Assembly (NCBI RefSeq): GCF_948329515.1
Contig: NZ_CAOJCN010000010.1
Span: forward strand, 169,900 to 233,899
Direction of reading: 5' to 3'
Length of the DNA: 64,000 nucleotides
From: Cohnella rhizoplanae
GTDB lineage: Bacteria; Bacillota; Bacilli; Paenibacillales; Paenibacillaceae
In this document: piece by piece, positions 24,101 through 31,836 of the stretch
Numbering within the stretch: the stretch's first letter is position 1
How the letters are laid out: every line of letters begins with the position of its first letter
Notes under the pieces: generated by a model
Told to the model about the DNA's origin: nothing
Seen by the model: only the letters and a program-made list of their open reading frames with translations
The model's database searches: none
Position numbers and translations under genes: made by a program

Positions 24101-25699
24101 ATCTTAGCGTCTCGCCATACGACTTTGAAGAGTCAAGGCAGCCTACTTAAAGGGCAACAACCGGGTACCCGCCACGACGCTCGCGATGACCGCAGCTCGT
24201 CACTGGCTTCATGGGGCGAACAGAAGCTTCCTGCTGCGCACGGCGCCGAACGGGGACGGGGATTCAGTAGGGCGAGGCTTTCCGCGGTGCGGGGGTCGGC
24301 GGCTATGGCGAATAAACTCAGAAGTCCCCTTCGCGGGAATACGGATTCGCGGGAAGGTTCTGCATTCGATCGTGCAGCCGGCCAGGTCTACCTACGCGGA
24401 ACCGGTTCCTCAAAAAGGAGAACCATGGCAAGTTCTGACGGTGAACCTTTCAAAGATTCGGTGCCGCCAGTTGACGCAGCGCGGATACGAGGAACACCCG
24501 TTCAGCCAGTTGGAATCGCTTCTCCGTCCGAGCGTTCGTCATGGCCGAGGCTCGCCGCGCGGCAGCCGACTGAGATTCGGCCCATGCCGAACGGCATCGA
24601 CGGGGGACTAATTAATAGAACGAAGCATTCAGCAGATTCATCGGCGGACGATAGAGTCCGTGTCATTCCAGGCAAGTCATTAAGCGCGTTGACCTCGGTC
24701 GGTAGGGCAGCGAGCGCGATCGGCTTTCCAAGGAGCTTGGCCGCGCAGCCGCTGCACTTGCGCAGCAGGCGAGCAGCCGACGCTCGACCCGTCGACTACG
24801 CGCAATCAGGGTCGCATCCGGCTGGTCGAGCGTTTAGAGCGAGCGCCCGGTTAACAGCATCGCCGGCGAGCCGCGATTCCGAATACGGCCAAGAGCATAG
24901 CCGGTTCCGGTTCGGGCCAGGTGGCGGAGTTACAACCGCCGCGCATAGGCCGATGCGACTGACCGAAAACGCCGCCGCCGTTGACGGATCAGGCACGGAA
25001 ACAAGAAACGCGTTGCGACTTCGCCGCATCGGCGGCCAAGACATGGCCGGCTCCGCAACGTCGGCTGAGTCCATGCCGTCTGGCGACGTGCGGCCGGGTG
25101 GACTGAATCTCGTTGACCGTAGTCCGGCAGCGTCCGCCGTGCGGCCAGGTGTACTGAAGCGCGGGGATGGCCATCCGACAGCGTCCGCTATGCCGAGCAT
25201 CGCGTTTCGCCGCGGCCTGACGCCGACGGCAGCCGGTCACGCCCTGCGCCGCGGAGCCACGCCGGTCTCGCCGGCTGCGCCGGCGATCGGCATGTCGCAT
25301 CGCATCGGCGCGGCGTCTGCGGCATCGGCCGAACCGGCGCCCGCCGCGCTAGTTACCGCCGCAGCGGCCCCTGGCGCAGCATCCGCGCCCTCGGCCGCGG
25401 GCTACGCCGCCGCGCATCTCCGCTACGCGGAGCGGCCGCGCGGCGCAGCCCCGGCACCGCCCGGGCAGCCGGCTGCGCCTGCGCCCTCCGCCGAGATGGA
25501 GCTGCGCCGCCAGTCTAGGCCGGCTGCACCGGCACCGGCGGCGGAGTCGCCCGCGCCGGTGCAGTCCCAGCTCAGCGCGGAGCAGCTGCAGCAAGCGGTC
25601 CGCGCGATGCCCGAGCTCGATCCCGAGCGGCTGGCCGATACGGTATACACGGCGCTGATGCGACGGATGAAGTTCGAGCAGCGACTTAGCGGATATTGA
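21167..25699 (+). CDS. 1510-aa mostly disordered CIS protein of unknown function
   Basis: 1510 aa from ATG with a strong GGAAGGAGGAGG upstream. Apart from a charged helical stretch near residues 88-125 (TIVKERVVERHTVVVKEIER) the body is Arg/Gly/Ser/Ala/Pro-rich, without signal peptide, membrane segment or known domain. Residues about 1395-1480 are Ala/Pro-rich. The last ~45 residues form a helical end with LSAEQLQQAV and LADTVYTALMRRMKFEQR. I recall similar endings in shorter proteins at this position in other CIS loci, which would make the rest an expansion. Third codon positions in the middle are less GC-rich than in neighbouring tube and baseplate genes. It could be a length ruler, an assembly scaffold or a cargo carrier; none can be shown from sequence. 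Confidence 0.7.
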   Translation: MKRTIRGISRAAAGLVEPRTMYASFAEGIKRKYASLRGQTRSARPALVFRAVPASGKRRQESQSPREQIRLGTAPAIRQAAPPRGPIETRTIVKERVVERHTVVVKEIERIIREQRIVREQAVSVPYQASQRPGADPQPMTRVRSDGAEADRRLSQDGSRVQDQGGRGGAGTDRLGVQPGKKNAVEQRPRDRDSREQGAGNGPAAGINSRKRQAVARGEDHVPASLPGRQSESGRVRANGRLRMDDNRPNGEKDKASLDSAEVLNRAAPDSILNVPEDLGFTVDSDFKPAREAPELSQNDSLKLSGTGLAKEGTTGAARLEGAGGSSEVLRRDRKDDPAVEGANKRYSLRKPLVGQGFDARQVVQGKPQKRKRPGVMAVSVPAVRQLMARLAGTGHQAGHLNKRTLTISSPRFVHAVGRRQRRVEPGEPGSSAGLPQRAASPTRQQHSEAAGALPKPETPEAQSAPVRNRRDMSIPDPTIRKGWDAQVPGGTDPYTEANSGEIRPESVSGGGVGGIEGSDGQGGYRTGGMDRSIEREGEYPDYSGTDASLGKQRLAPPEANRSHRRYDPKGASIPPGQHHSDAAIGNRTGGETAAAGTEGSGHAHSIDAPSSEQLQGLLREGSLDETGMKHRYASVTETDPPATGEGSAESSAESGPDASRKPFNAEMKPWIQRFTLAARAVGGSQVTPIAILVHGGVRRPAKIGTSALQLSRDYGLRWQLGLERPDHPTDPSSPELRLDAPMARQTGLPAMSATQRNDGDGQDASQVPGLFGKKANRKKTNENSLHKQVDSFRSERASTFGMDVTTSSPDSQANVLSTKPQAGLGGRMGETRRAAGQSNVRYSGNQEIGRNGSSPKLIFRRGSLPGWTNGTRKVAIGARDERAARKSEERLDLGRAPGESSPAAGAAFDVPRLQFKLGRPRSVTGETQAKAEGAAKRVESVPSLATPRRALSGPRFVLNRGAEKAFPYGQRIAESRMILASRHTTLKSQGSLLKGQQPGTRHDARDDRSSSLASWGEQKLPAAHGAERGRGFSRARLSAVRGSAAMANKLRSPLRGNTDSREGSAFDRAAGQVYLRGTGSSKRRTMASSDGEPFKDSVPPVDAARIRGTPVQPVGIASPSERSSWPRLAARQPTEIRPMPNGIDGGLINRTKHSADSSADDRVRVIPGKSLSALTSVGRAASAIGFPRSLAAQPLHLRSRRAADARPVDYAQSGSHPAGRAFRASARLTASPASRDSEYGQEHSRFRFGPGGGVTTAAHRPMRLTENAAAVDGSGTETRNALRLRRIGGQDMAGSATSAESMPSGDVRPGGLNLVDRSPAASAVRPGVLKRGDGHPTASAMPSIAFRRGLTPTAAGHALRRGATPVSPAAPAIGMSHRIGAASAASAEPAPAALVTAAAAPGAASAPSAAGYAAAHLRYAERPRGAAPAPPGQPAAPAPSAEMELRRQSRPAAPAPAAESPAPVQSQLSAEQLQQAVRAMPELDPERLADTVYTALMRRMKFEQRLSGY

Positions 25700-25713
25700 C
25701 GGAGGAATCCACG

Positions 25714-26340
25714 ATGGCCCTTTCCAAAGCCAAGATCGTCATCATCAAGAGCAATTCGCAGGAGACGGTCGACGTGCTGTTCAATCCGGGCGAGTACGTG
25801 CTTCAGGCAGGCAACAGCTACTCCTGGCACTCCGTGCCGGGCCTGCAGTCGCCGATCGCACAGTTCGTGAGCGGCGAAGCGACGACGCTGACGATGGATC
25901 TGTTTTTCGACACGTATGAAAAGGGAACCGACGTGCGCACCCATACGTCGAAGATCAGCGGGCTCCTGCAAGTCGATAGCGACCTGCATGCGCCACCCTT
26001 GTGCAGATTCGTATGGGGATCGCTCAACTTCAAGGGGGTAGCCGAGAAGGTATCGCAGCGGTTCACGATGTTCCTGGACACCGGGATCCCGGTGCGCGCG
26101 ACGCTGAACGTAACGCTTCGCGCCGTGATGGGCATGACCGAGCAGTATCAGCAGGTGCCGAGGCAATCCGCCGACCGGACGAAGCAGAAGACGCTGAAGC
26201 AGGACGAGCAGCTGTGGATGCTGGCGGCCGAGGAATACGAGGATCCGTCCAGATGGCGCGCGATCGCGGAGGCGAACGGCATCGACAATCCCAGGCGGCT
26301 GCCCGCAGGGCGGAAGCTCATAATTCCGAGATTGGAGTGA
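25714..26340 (+). CDS. LysM-containing baseplate protein (Pvc7-like)
   Basis: 208 aa from ATG 25714, eight bases after GGAGGA. The N-terminal ~150 residues follow the CIS pattern: DVLFNPGEYVLQAGNSYSW, ATTLTMDLFFDTYEKGTDVR and LCRFVWGSLNFKGVAEKVSQRF (in parts). A LysM domain follows (about 162-205: EQLWMLAAEEYEDPSRWRAIAEANGI, RRLPAGRKLIIP). In T4 terms this is gp53-like and links tube and hub; the LysM is an inner structural part, not a wall-binding device. Gene order before the hub gene supports this. Confidence 0.92.
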   Translation: MALSKAKIVIIKSNSQETVDVLFNPGEYVLQAGNSYSWHSVPGLQSPIAQFVSGEATTLTMDLFFDTYEKGTDVRTHTSKISGLLQVDSDLHAPPLCRFVWGSLNFKGVAEKVSQRFTMFLDTGIPVRATLNVTLRAVMGMTEQYQQVPRQSADRTKQKTLKQDEQLWMLAAEEYEDPSRWRAIAEANGIDNPRRLPAGRKLIIPRLE

Positions 26341-26347
26341 GGAGCGC

Positions 26348-27445
26348 GTGACGGTAAAGTTCGATACGACAACCTACGACCTGGCCGCACTAGAGAGCAA
26401 ATACCGTTCGTTTTTCGCGCCGTCTTTCGAGATCCTGATCGACGGACAGAATCTCGTGCGCCTCGGCGCCGCCGTGCCGTCGCTGCGCGTCACTTCGCGC
26501 ACGGGCATGTTCTCGGACCATTTCAACTTTCGCATCGTCAATGCCTTCGATCCGGTCGCCCGCTCGCTCAAGTGGATGGGATCCCTCGTCGACGTCGGCA
26601 AATCGATCACGATCAACATGGGGTATACGGACCGCTTCGAGACCGTGTTCGAGGGAATCGTCACCGGCGTCGGCGTCGACTATCCGACCGGGGGACTGCC
26701 CGTCGTGAGCGTCAAAGGGATGGACAAATCGATGCTCATGATGCGCAGCAAGCAATCGAGCCAATGGAAAGACAAGCAGGCGAGCGACGTCGTGAAGCAG
26801 ATCGCCGCGAAGTACGGACTGACGCCCGTCGTCGACGACACGATGACCCCGATCCCGCGCATCGAGCAGCACCGGGTCAGCGACTTTCATTTTCTGCATT
26901 CGCTGGCCTTCGACAACGAGCGCGACTTCATGGTAATCGGGTCGAAGCTGTATTTTAAAAAACGCAACACATCGGCCGCCGAGGTGCTCACGCTTACTTA
27001 TGGCAAAAGCCTGCTCAGCTACACCGCCGAGGTCGATATCTCCAATCAGGTGACGCAGGTCGTCGTTCGGGGGATCGATCCGGATACGCATCAGGCGATC
27101 GAAGCGAAATCGCGCGCGGTGGACGTCATCGGGACGAACGGACGCTCCGGCCCCAATATCGTAGGCGCGCTGTCCTCTTATCTGATCGAGACCGAATTCA
27201 TGGAGTATACGACGGTCGCGGCGGCGCAGAAGCTCGCGGATTCGATGATGCACGACAAGGCGATGGAGCTCGTCACCGGATCCGGGACGTGCATCGGCTT
27301 GCCCGAGATGCGGGCCGGACGGTTCATCAAGCTGGAAAACGTCGGCAGGCAATTCAGTCAGCCGATGCTGCTCAGCAACGTGACGCATGCCATCGATACG
27401 AGCGGCTTCGTCACCAGCTTCAACGTGGAGGGGAACGCCATATGA
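26348..27445 (+). CDS. baseplate hub protein (gpD/gp27-like)
   Basis: 365 aa from GTG 26348. It has the phage late-control gpD/gp27 fold signature: FEILIDGQNLVRLG, HFNFRIVNAFDPVARSLKWM, ITINMGYTDRFETVFEGIVTGVGVDYP, KQASDVVKQIAAKYGL, QHRVSDFHFLHSLAFDNERDFMVIGSKLYFKK (in parts) and a C-terminal YTTVAAAQKLADSMM. It forms the trimeric hub under the tube. Here hub and spike are two genes overlapping by ATGA; in Photorhabdus-type systems they are one VgrG-like protein (Pvc8). Confidence 0.92.
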   Translation: MTVKFDTTTYDLAALESKYRSFFAPSFEILIDGQNLVRLGAAVPSLRVTSRTGMFSDHFNFRIVNAFDPVARSLKWMGSLVDVGKSITINMGYTDRFETVFEGIVTGVGVDYPTGGLPVVSVKGMDKSMLMMRSKQSSQWKDKQASDVVKQIAAKYGLTPVVDDTMTPIPRIEQHRVSDFHFLHSLAFDNERDFMVIGSKLYFKKRNTSAAEVLTLTYGKSLLSYTAEVDISNQVTQVVVRGIDPDTHQAIEAKSRAVDVIGTNGRSGPNIVGALSSYLIETEFMEYTTVAAAQKLADSMMHDKAMELVTGSGTCIGLPEMRAGRFIKLENVGRQFSQPMLLSNVTHAIDTSGFVTSFNVEGNAI

Positions 27446-28155
27446 TGGGGCAGGACAATCCCGGACTGCGGCCGAACGCGAACAGCGTGAACGGCGTCAT
27501 GGTCGCCACCGTCACGAATAACAGCGATCCGGAGAACCGCAACCGCGTCAAGCTGAAGTTCGCGGTGCGCGAGAACGACAACGAGACGGATTGGGTGCCC
27601 ATCGCCTCGCTGATGGGGGGCGGCGGCCGCGGCACGCTGTTCGTGCCCGAGGTCGGGGACGAGGTGCTCGTCGCGTTCGAGATGGGCAGTCTCAAGCTTC
27701 CGTACGTGATCGGCAGCTTGTGGACCAAGAACAGCCTGCCGCCCGCCAAGCACGAGAAGAACGACATCCGCAAGATCCGTTCGCGCGCCGGTCACGAGAT
27801 GCTGTTCCAGGACACGGACGGCGACGGCAAGATTACGATCAAAACCTCTAAAGGCTTCAAGCTCGACATTTCCGAAAAAGAGAACAAGGTCGAGGTGGCG
27901 ACGGACGACGCGGGCCAATCGGTCGTGCTGACCGGCGGAGCGACGGGGACGGTCGTCGTCAAGTCCGCCGGCGCCAAGATTACGCTGGACAAGAGCGGCA
28001 AGATCACGATCGAAGCGCCGAACGCGGTCGAGATCAAGGGGACGCAGCTCAAGATCGAAGCGTCCGCCCAACTGACGCTGAAGGCGGCGGCGAGCATCGA
28101 TATGAAGAGCGACGGCATCATCAGCATCAAAGGCTCGATGGTCAAGATCAATTAA
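27442..28155 (+). CDS. baseplate spike protein (gp5/VgrG C-terminal-like)
   Basis: 237 aa from ATG 27442, overlapping the hub gene stop (a second ATG at 27445 is possible). An OB-fold region (about 20-100) shows GVMVATVTNNSDPENRNRVKLKF, LFVPEVGDEVLVAFEMG and LPYVIGSLW. From residue ~110 comes a beta-helix spike with short repeats (EMLFQDTDGDGKITIKTSKG, KITIEAPNAVEIKGTQLKIEA), ending SIKGSMVKIN. It forms the membrane-piercing needle; the PAAR-like protein encoded at 40320-40718 is the probable tip. No lysozyme or effector domain is fused. Confidence 0.94.
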   Translation: MMGQDNPGLRPNANSVNGVMVATVTNNSDPENRNRVKLKFAVRENDNETDWVPIASLMGGGGRGTLFVPEVGDEVLVAFEMGSLKLPYVIGSLWTKNSLPPAKHEKNDIRKIRSRAGHEMLFQDTDGDGKITIKTSKGFKLDISEKENKVEVATDDAGQSVVLTGGATGTVVVKSAGAKITLDKSGKITIEAPNAVEIKGTQLKIEASAQLTLKAAASIDMKSDGIISIKGSMVKIN

Positions 28156-28202
28156 CGAGTCCGCCCGGCGCCTTCGCGCCGGCGAACGGGAGGGAGACGC
28201 GC

Positions 28203-28604
28203 ATGTCCGCATCATTTCTCGGCAAAGGCTGGCGCTTCCCCGTCGGCGTCGACGCCACGACCGGCCGCATGCTGATGTCCGAAGGCGATGACGACATCGC
28301 GGAGGCGATCCGCATCGTGCTGATGACATCGCGGGGGGAGCGAGTCATGCGTCCGGGCTTCGGCAGCGGACTGGCCGGTTACGCCTTCTCCGGGCTCGAC
28401 GAGACGACGCTTCGCTTGCTTGAGAGCGACGCCCAAGAAGCGATCATCGTCTGGGAGCCTCGGGTGAAGGACGTGGAGGTGCGCGCGGAGACGGATCCTT
28501 CGCGGCCCGGCCGCATCTTGCTGTCCGTATCTTATGTAGTCCGTTCGACCAATAACTTGTTTAACCAGGTGTATCCTTATTATCTGGATGAAGGCACCAA
28601 ATAA
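28203..28604 (+). CDS. gp25-like baseplate wedge protein
   Basis: 133 aa from ATG with GGGAGGGAGA upstream. The gp25 signature is plain: FLGKGWRFPVGVD, DDDIAEAIRIVLMTSRGERVMRPGFGSGL (in parts), LLESDAQEAIIVWEPRVKDVEV. The EPR loop is the hallmark that links wedge to sheath start. It corresponds to Pvc9/gpW. Followed after 29 bp by the first J-like gene. Confidence 0.95.
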   Translation: MSASFLGKGWRFPVGVDATTGRMLMSEGDDDIAEAIRIVLMTSRGERVMRPGFGSGLAGYAFSGLDETTLRLLESDAQEAIIVWEPRVKDVEVRAETDPSRPGRILLSVSYVVRSTNNLFNQVYPYYLDEGTK

Positions 28605-28633
28605 AGGAAAGCGCAGCGGGAGGACTCGAGGGC

Positions 28634-31600
28634 ATGAAGCCAGATTCAACGGACAGGACGGGCATACGCCTCCCTCCGCCGATCGACGGCAGCGACATCG
28701 CCGCCTTCGCGGAGCGGTTCAAGGCGATGGCGCCTCACTATACGCCGGAGTGGCGATTCTCGCCGGACGATCCCGATGCGGGCACCGCCCTGTTCTTCCT
28801 TGCGGCGGAGATGCTGGAGGAGAACGTCAAGCGCCTGAACCGCGCGCCGCTGAACAACTTCATCGCTTTTCTCGAGCTTCTGGGGGTGAAGCTGCAGCCC
28901 GCGCGGGCGTCCCGTTCGATGGTCGTGTTCCGCCTGGCCGAAGGCGCCTACGTGCCCGTTTACGTTCCGCAGGGAACGCAGCTGGCGGCGGCAGCGCCGG
29001 ACGGCGGGGAGGACATTCCTTTCGAGACGGAGCAGGCCCTGCTGGTGACGCCCGCGAGACTCGTCGCGTGGATCAACGTCCATCCGCAGCGCGACATCAT
29101 CGTGCGCGCCTCCGGCGCTTACGACGACGAGCTGGCTGCCGGCGCGGCGCCCGAGATCTCGGTGTTCGGCACGGAGGGGGACAATCTGCAGCGTCACGAG
29201 CTGTACATCCGGCACGACGAGCTGTTCGAGCTTGACCGCCCGTCCCGGCTCACGGTCTCCTGGTTCAACTCCGCGAGCCGGTACGTCGAACCCGAGCTGG
29301 CGCGCGGCATGGCGGACACGGAGCGGCTGGAATGGTCCTGGTACGACGTAGGCCTGGGCGACTGGAGACTGTTCGACCGGGTGACGAGCGAACGCAACGA
29401 AGTGACGTTATGGAAAACGACCGCCGGCAGCCTTGGAGCAGCGGACGTGAACGGAGAGCTGGGCCGCTGGATCCGGGCGAGGGTCAAACCGGATCCTCTA
29501 GCGCTCGCCGCCTCTCCAGCGCTCTCTGTCATTCCCGAGGTTGAGCTGCTGTCGCTGCGCGGCGAGCACGACCTGGCAGCGGATCCCGACGGCATATCGC
29601 CCGCCTTGCTGTATTCGGGCGATCTGGAGCTGGATCCTGAGGGGTTTTATCCATTCGGGCAGCAGTTCGTGCAATATTCGCTGTTCCATCTCTCCTGTCC
29701 GGAAGCGTTCAGCAAGCGGGGCAGCCGCATGACGCTGCGGTTCGAGGCGAGCTGCGAGCCATGGGAGCTGCGCATGGCGCCGGATCCCGAGGTCCGGTGG
29801 CGGATGGTCATGCGGACGTCCGACTTCGCCCGCAAGCCGCCGCAGCGACTGTTCGTGCGCCGGATGCTGTGGGAGTACTGGAACGGCGAGAGCTGGATGC
29901 GCTTGCCCGGCAGCGGGCGGTACGAGGAGCTGTTCGCGGACATCTCCGAACGCGAGGACAAGCGCTACGCGCTTGAGCTGGACTGTCCGACCGATTGGCA
30001 GCGGACGTACGTCAACGGCAGCTCCGATTGGTGGCTGCGCGTGCGCGTGGCCGCCATGGATGCCGTCAACCAGCCGGTCGTCGAATACATGACGCCCCAT
30101 CTGTCCCGCATGTCCCTGACGTACGCGTATCCGTCCGCCGCCCGCATCGCGCCCGAGCAGTCATTCTCGCTCAACAACGCGGAATGGTCCGACAAGTCCG
30201 CGCAGCTGAGACAGGGAGGGGAGCCGTTCAAGCTGTTCATGCCGATCGCGTGCCCGGCTCCCGCCGTCTATCTGGGGTTTGACCAGCCTCCGCTCAAGGG
30301 ACCGATCCGCCTGTCTTTTCAATTAGGGAGGCGGGTGCCCGCCGAGAGCGCCGCGCCGTCGGTCGAATGGGAGGCGCTCGTCCGCGAAGGCTTAACGCTC
30401 AGCTGGGTGCCGCTGAAGGGGATGGATTCCACGAACGGATTCACGGAGTCCGGCACCCTTCAATTCGCCGGCCCGCCCGGGCTCGCGTCCGTCCGCTTGT
30501 TCGGAGAGGAGCGGGTATGGCTCCGCGCGTTGAACCGCGACGGCGCTTATGGGGCCAGCGGAGCGAAGGTCCCCACCGTGCTGCGCGTCGACCGCAATAC
30601 GGTCTCCGTCGTACAGCGCCGTACGATGCACGACGAGTATCCGGAACGGTCGGGCGACGGCTGGCAGCTATCGGCGGCGCCGGTGGTGTCGCAGGAAGTA
30701 TGGGTCGACGAGACCGGCTTCGTCAACGATCAGTCGCTGTCGGAGATGGACGAGGATCGCTACGAGGTCCATCGCGACAGCGAAGGGAGACAGACGCGGT
30801 TATGGATCCGCTGGGTCCCGGTCGGGTCACTGGCCGGATCGCTGTCGCACGACCGGCATTACGAGATCGACGAAGCCTCGGGGAGGCTTCGCTTCGGCAA
30901 TGCCAAGACCGGCATGGAACCGCCCCTAGCCGGCACGGATAAGATCAAGGTCACGTATCAGGTTACCGAGGGCGCGAGGGGCAACGTGCCGGCCATGTCG
31001 ATCCGGAGCCTGCTGCAGCCGATCGCGTTTGTCGACAGCGTCGGCAATCCGGCGGCGGCGGTCGGAGGCGGAGACGCGGAGACGCTGGCTAGCGCGATGG
31101 AGCGGGGACCGCAGCATGCGCGCCACCGCGGCAGGGCGGTATCGGCATCCGATATCGAATGGATCGTGCGGGAAGCCGATTCGTCGATCGTCCGGGTACG
31201 CTGCCTGCCCGGCCGAGACGCCCGGCTGCGGCGCTCGCCCGGCAGAGTCGTCGTCGTGGCGCTGCCGCTCGGCAGCCGCGAAGGCGTCGCGTTTTTCCCG
31301 GGGATCAAGAAGAAGATCGAAGCGGCGATGCACGCCAAAGCCTCCAATCTGCTCCTGCAAGGCGGACGGCTCGCGATCATCCCTCCCGCTGTGCTGGAGA
31401 TATCCGTCACGGTAGTCGTACGCGTCAGTTCCGCGGACGACATCGTGCCGGCGGAGGCGGATTGCCTATCGGCGCTTAACCGTTATCTGGATACCCGCGC
31501 CGGTCAGCTGGACGGCCGCGGCTGGCAGATCGGCGAGACCGTCCATGCTTCGGCGATGTACGGCTTGCTGCAATCCGTGCGAAAGGTGGAGGCGGTGGAG

Positions 31601-31729
31601 CTCCTGCATACGAGCATCGTCGCCTTCGAGCACGGCGAAGCCCGGGAGGTGCCGGAATCGGCGCTGGCGGATTATCCGCACGGCATCATCGCATCCGGCA
31701 TCCACACGGTTACGGCGAGAATGGGATAA
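28634..31729 (+). CDS. baseplate J-like wedge protein 1 (Pvc11-like)
   Basis: 1031 aa from ATG. The N-terminus has PEWRFSPDDPDAGTALFFLAAEM and NNFIAFLELLGVKLQPARASRS, followed by a beta-rich middle with several insert domains (about 150-720). The C-terminal J-like core (about 730-1030) has DRHYEIDEASGRLRFGNAKTG, TDKIKVTYQVTEGARGNVPA, SASDIEWIVREADSSIVRVRCL and KKIEAAMHAKA. It is of the 'putative baseplate assembly protein' type and forms the large wedge. The next gene encodes a shorter paralogue. Confidence 0.93.
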   Translation: MKPDSTDRTGIRLPPPIDGSDIAAFAERFKAMAPHYTPEWRFSPDDPDAGTALFFLAAEMLEENVKRLNRAPLNNFIAFLELLGVKLQPARASRSMVVFRLAEGAYVPVYVPQGTQLAAAAPDGGEDIPFETEQALLVTPARLVAWINVHPQRDIIVRASGAYDDELAAGAAPEISVFGTEGDNLQRHELYIRHDELFELDRPSRLTVSWFNSASRYVEPELARGMADTERLEWSWYDVGLGDWRLFDRVTSERNEVTLWKTTAGSLGAADVNGELGRWIRARVKPDPLALAASPALSVIPEVELLSLRGEHDLAADPDGISPALLYSGDLELDPEGFYPFGQQFVQYSLFHLSCPEAFSKRGSRMTLRFEASCEPWELRMAPDPEVRWRMVMRTSDFARKPPQRLFVRRMLWEYWNGESWMRLPGSGRYEELFADISEREDKRYALELDCPTDWQRTYVNGSSDWWLRVRVAAMDAVNQPVVEYMTPHLSRMSLTYAYPSAARIAPEQSFSLNNAEWSDKSAQLRQGGEPFKLFMPIACPAPAVYLGFDQPPLKGPIRLSFQLGRRVPAESAAPSVEWEALVREGLTLSWVPLKGMDSTNGFTESGTLQFAGPPGLASVRLFGEERVWLRALNRDGAYGASGAKVPTVLRVDRNTVSVVQRRTMHDEYPERSGDGWQLSAAPVVSQEVWVDETGFVNDQSLSEMDEDRYEVHRDSEGRQTRLWIRWVPVGSLAGSLSHDRHYEIDEASGRLRFGNAKTGMEPPLAGTDKIKVTYQVTEGARGNVPAMSIRSLLQPIAFVDSVGNPAAAVGGGDAETLASAMERGPQHARHRGRAVSASDIEWIVREADSSIVRVRCLPGRDARLRRSPGRVVVVALPLGSREGVAFFPGIKKKIEAAMHAKASNLLLQGGRLAIIPPAVLEISVTVVVRVSSADDIVPAEADCLSALNRYLDTRAGQLDGRGWQIGETVHASAMYGLLQSVRKVEAVELLHTSIVAFEHGEAREVPESALADYPHGIIASGIHTVTARMG

Positions 31730-31836
31730 GGGCGGCCGCAAGCCGAGGGTGACATACCGCATGCAATAGTTAGCGCATATCCGCGTGCTTCGCAGCGTTG
31801 CCGAAGACATAAACCTAGAGAGGAGGTGCGTTGCCG

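Noticed and set aside
31831..31836. TTG 31831 as start of the second J-like gene
   Set aside because: It is only two to three bases from AGGAGGTG; ATG 31837 has proper spacing.
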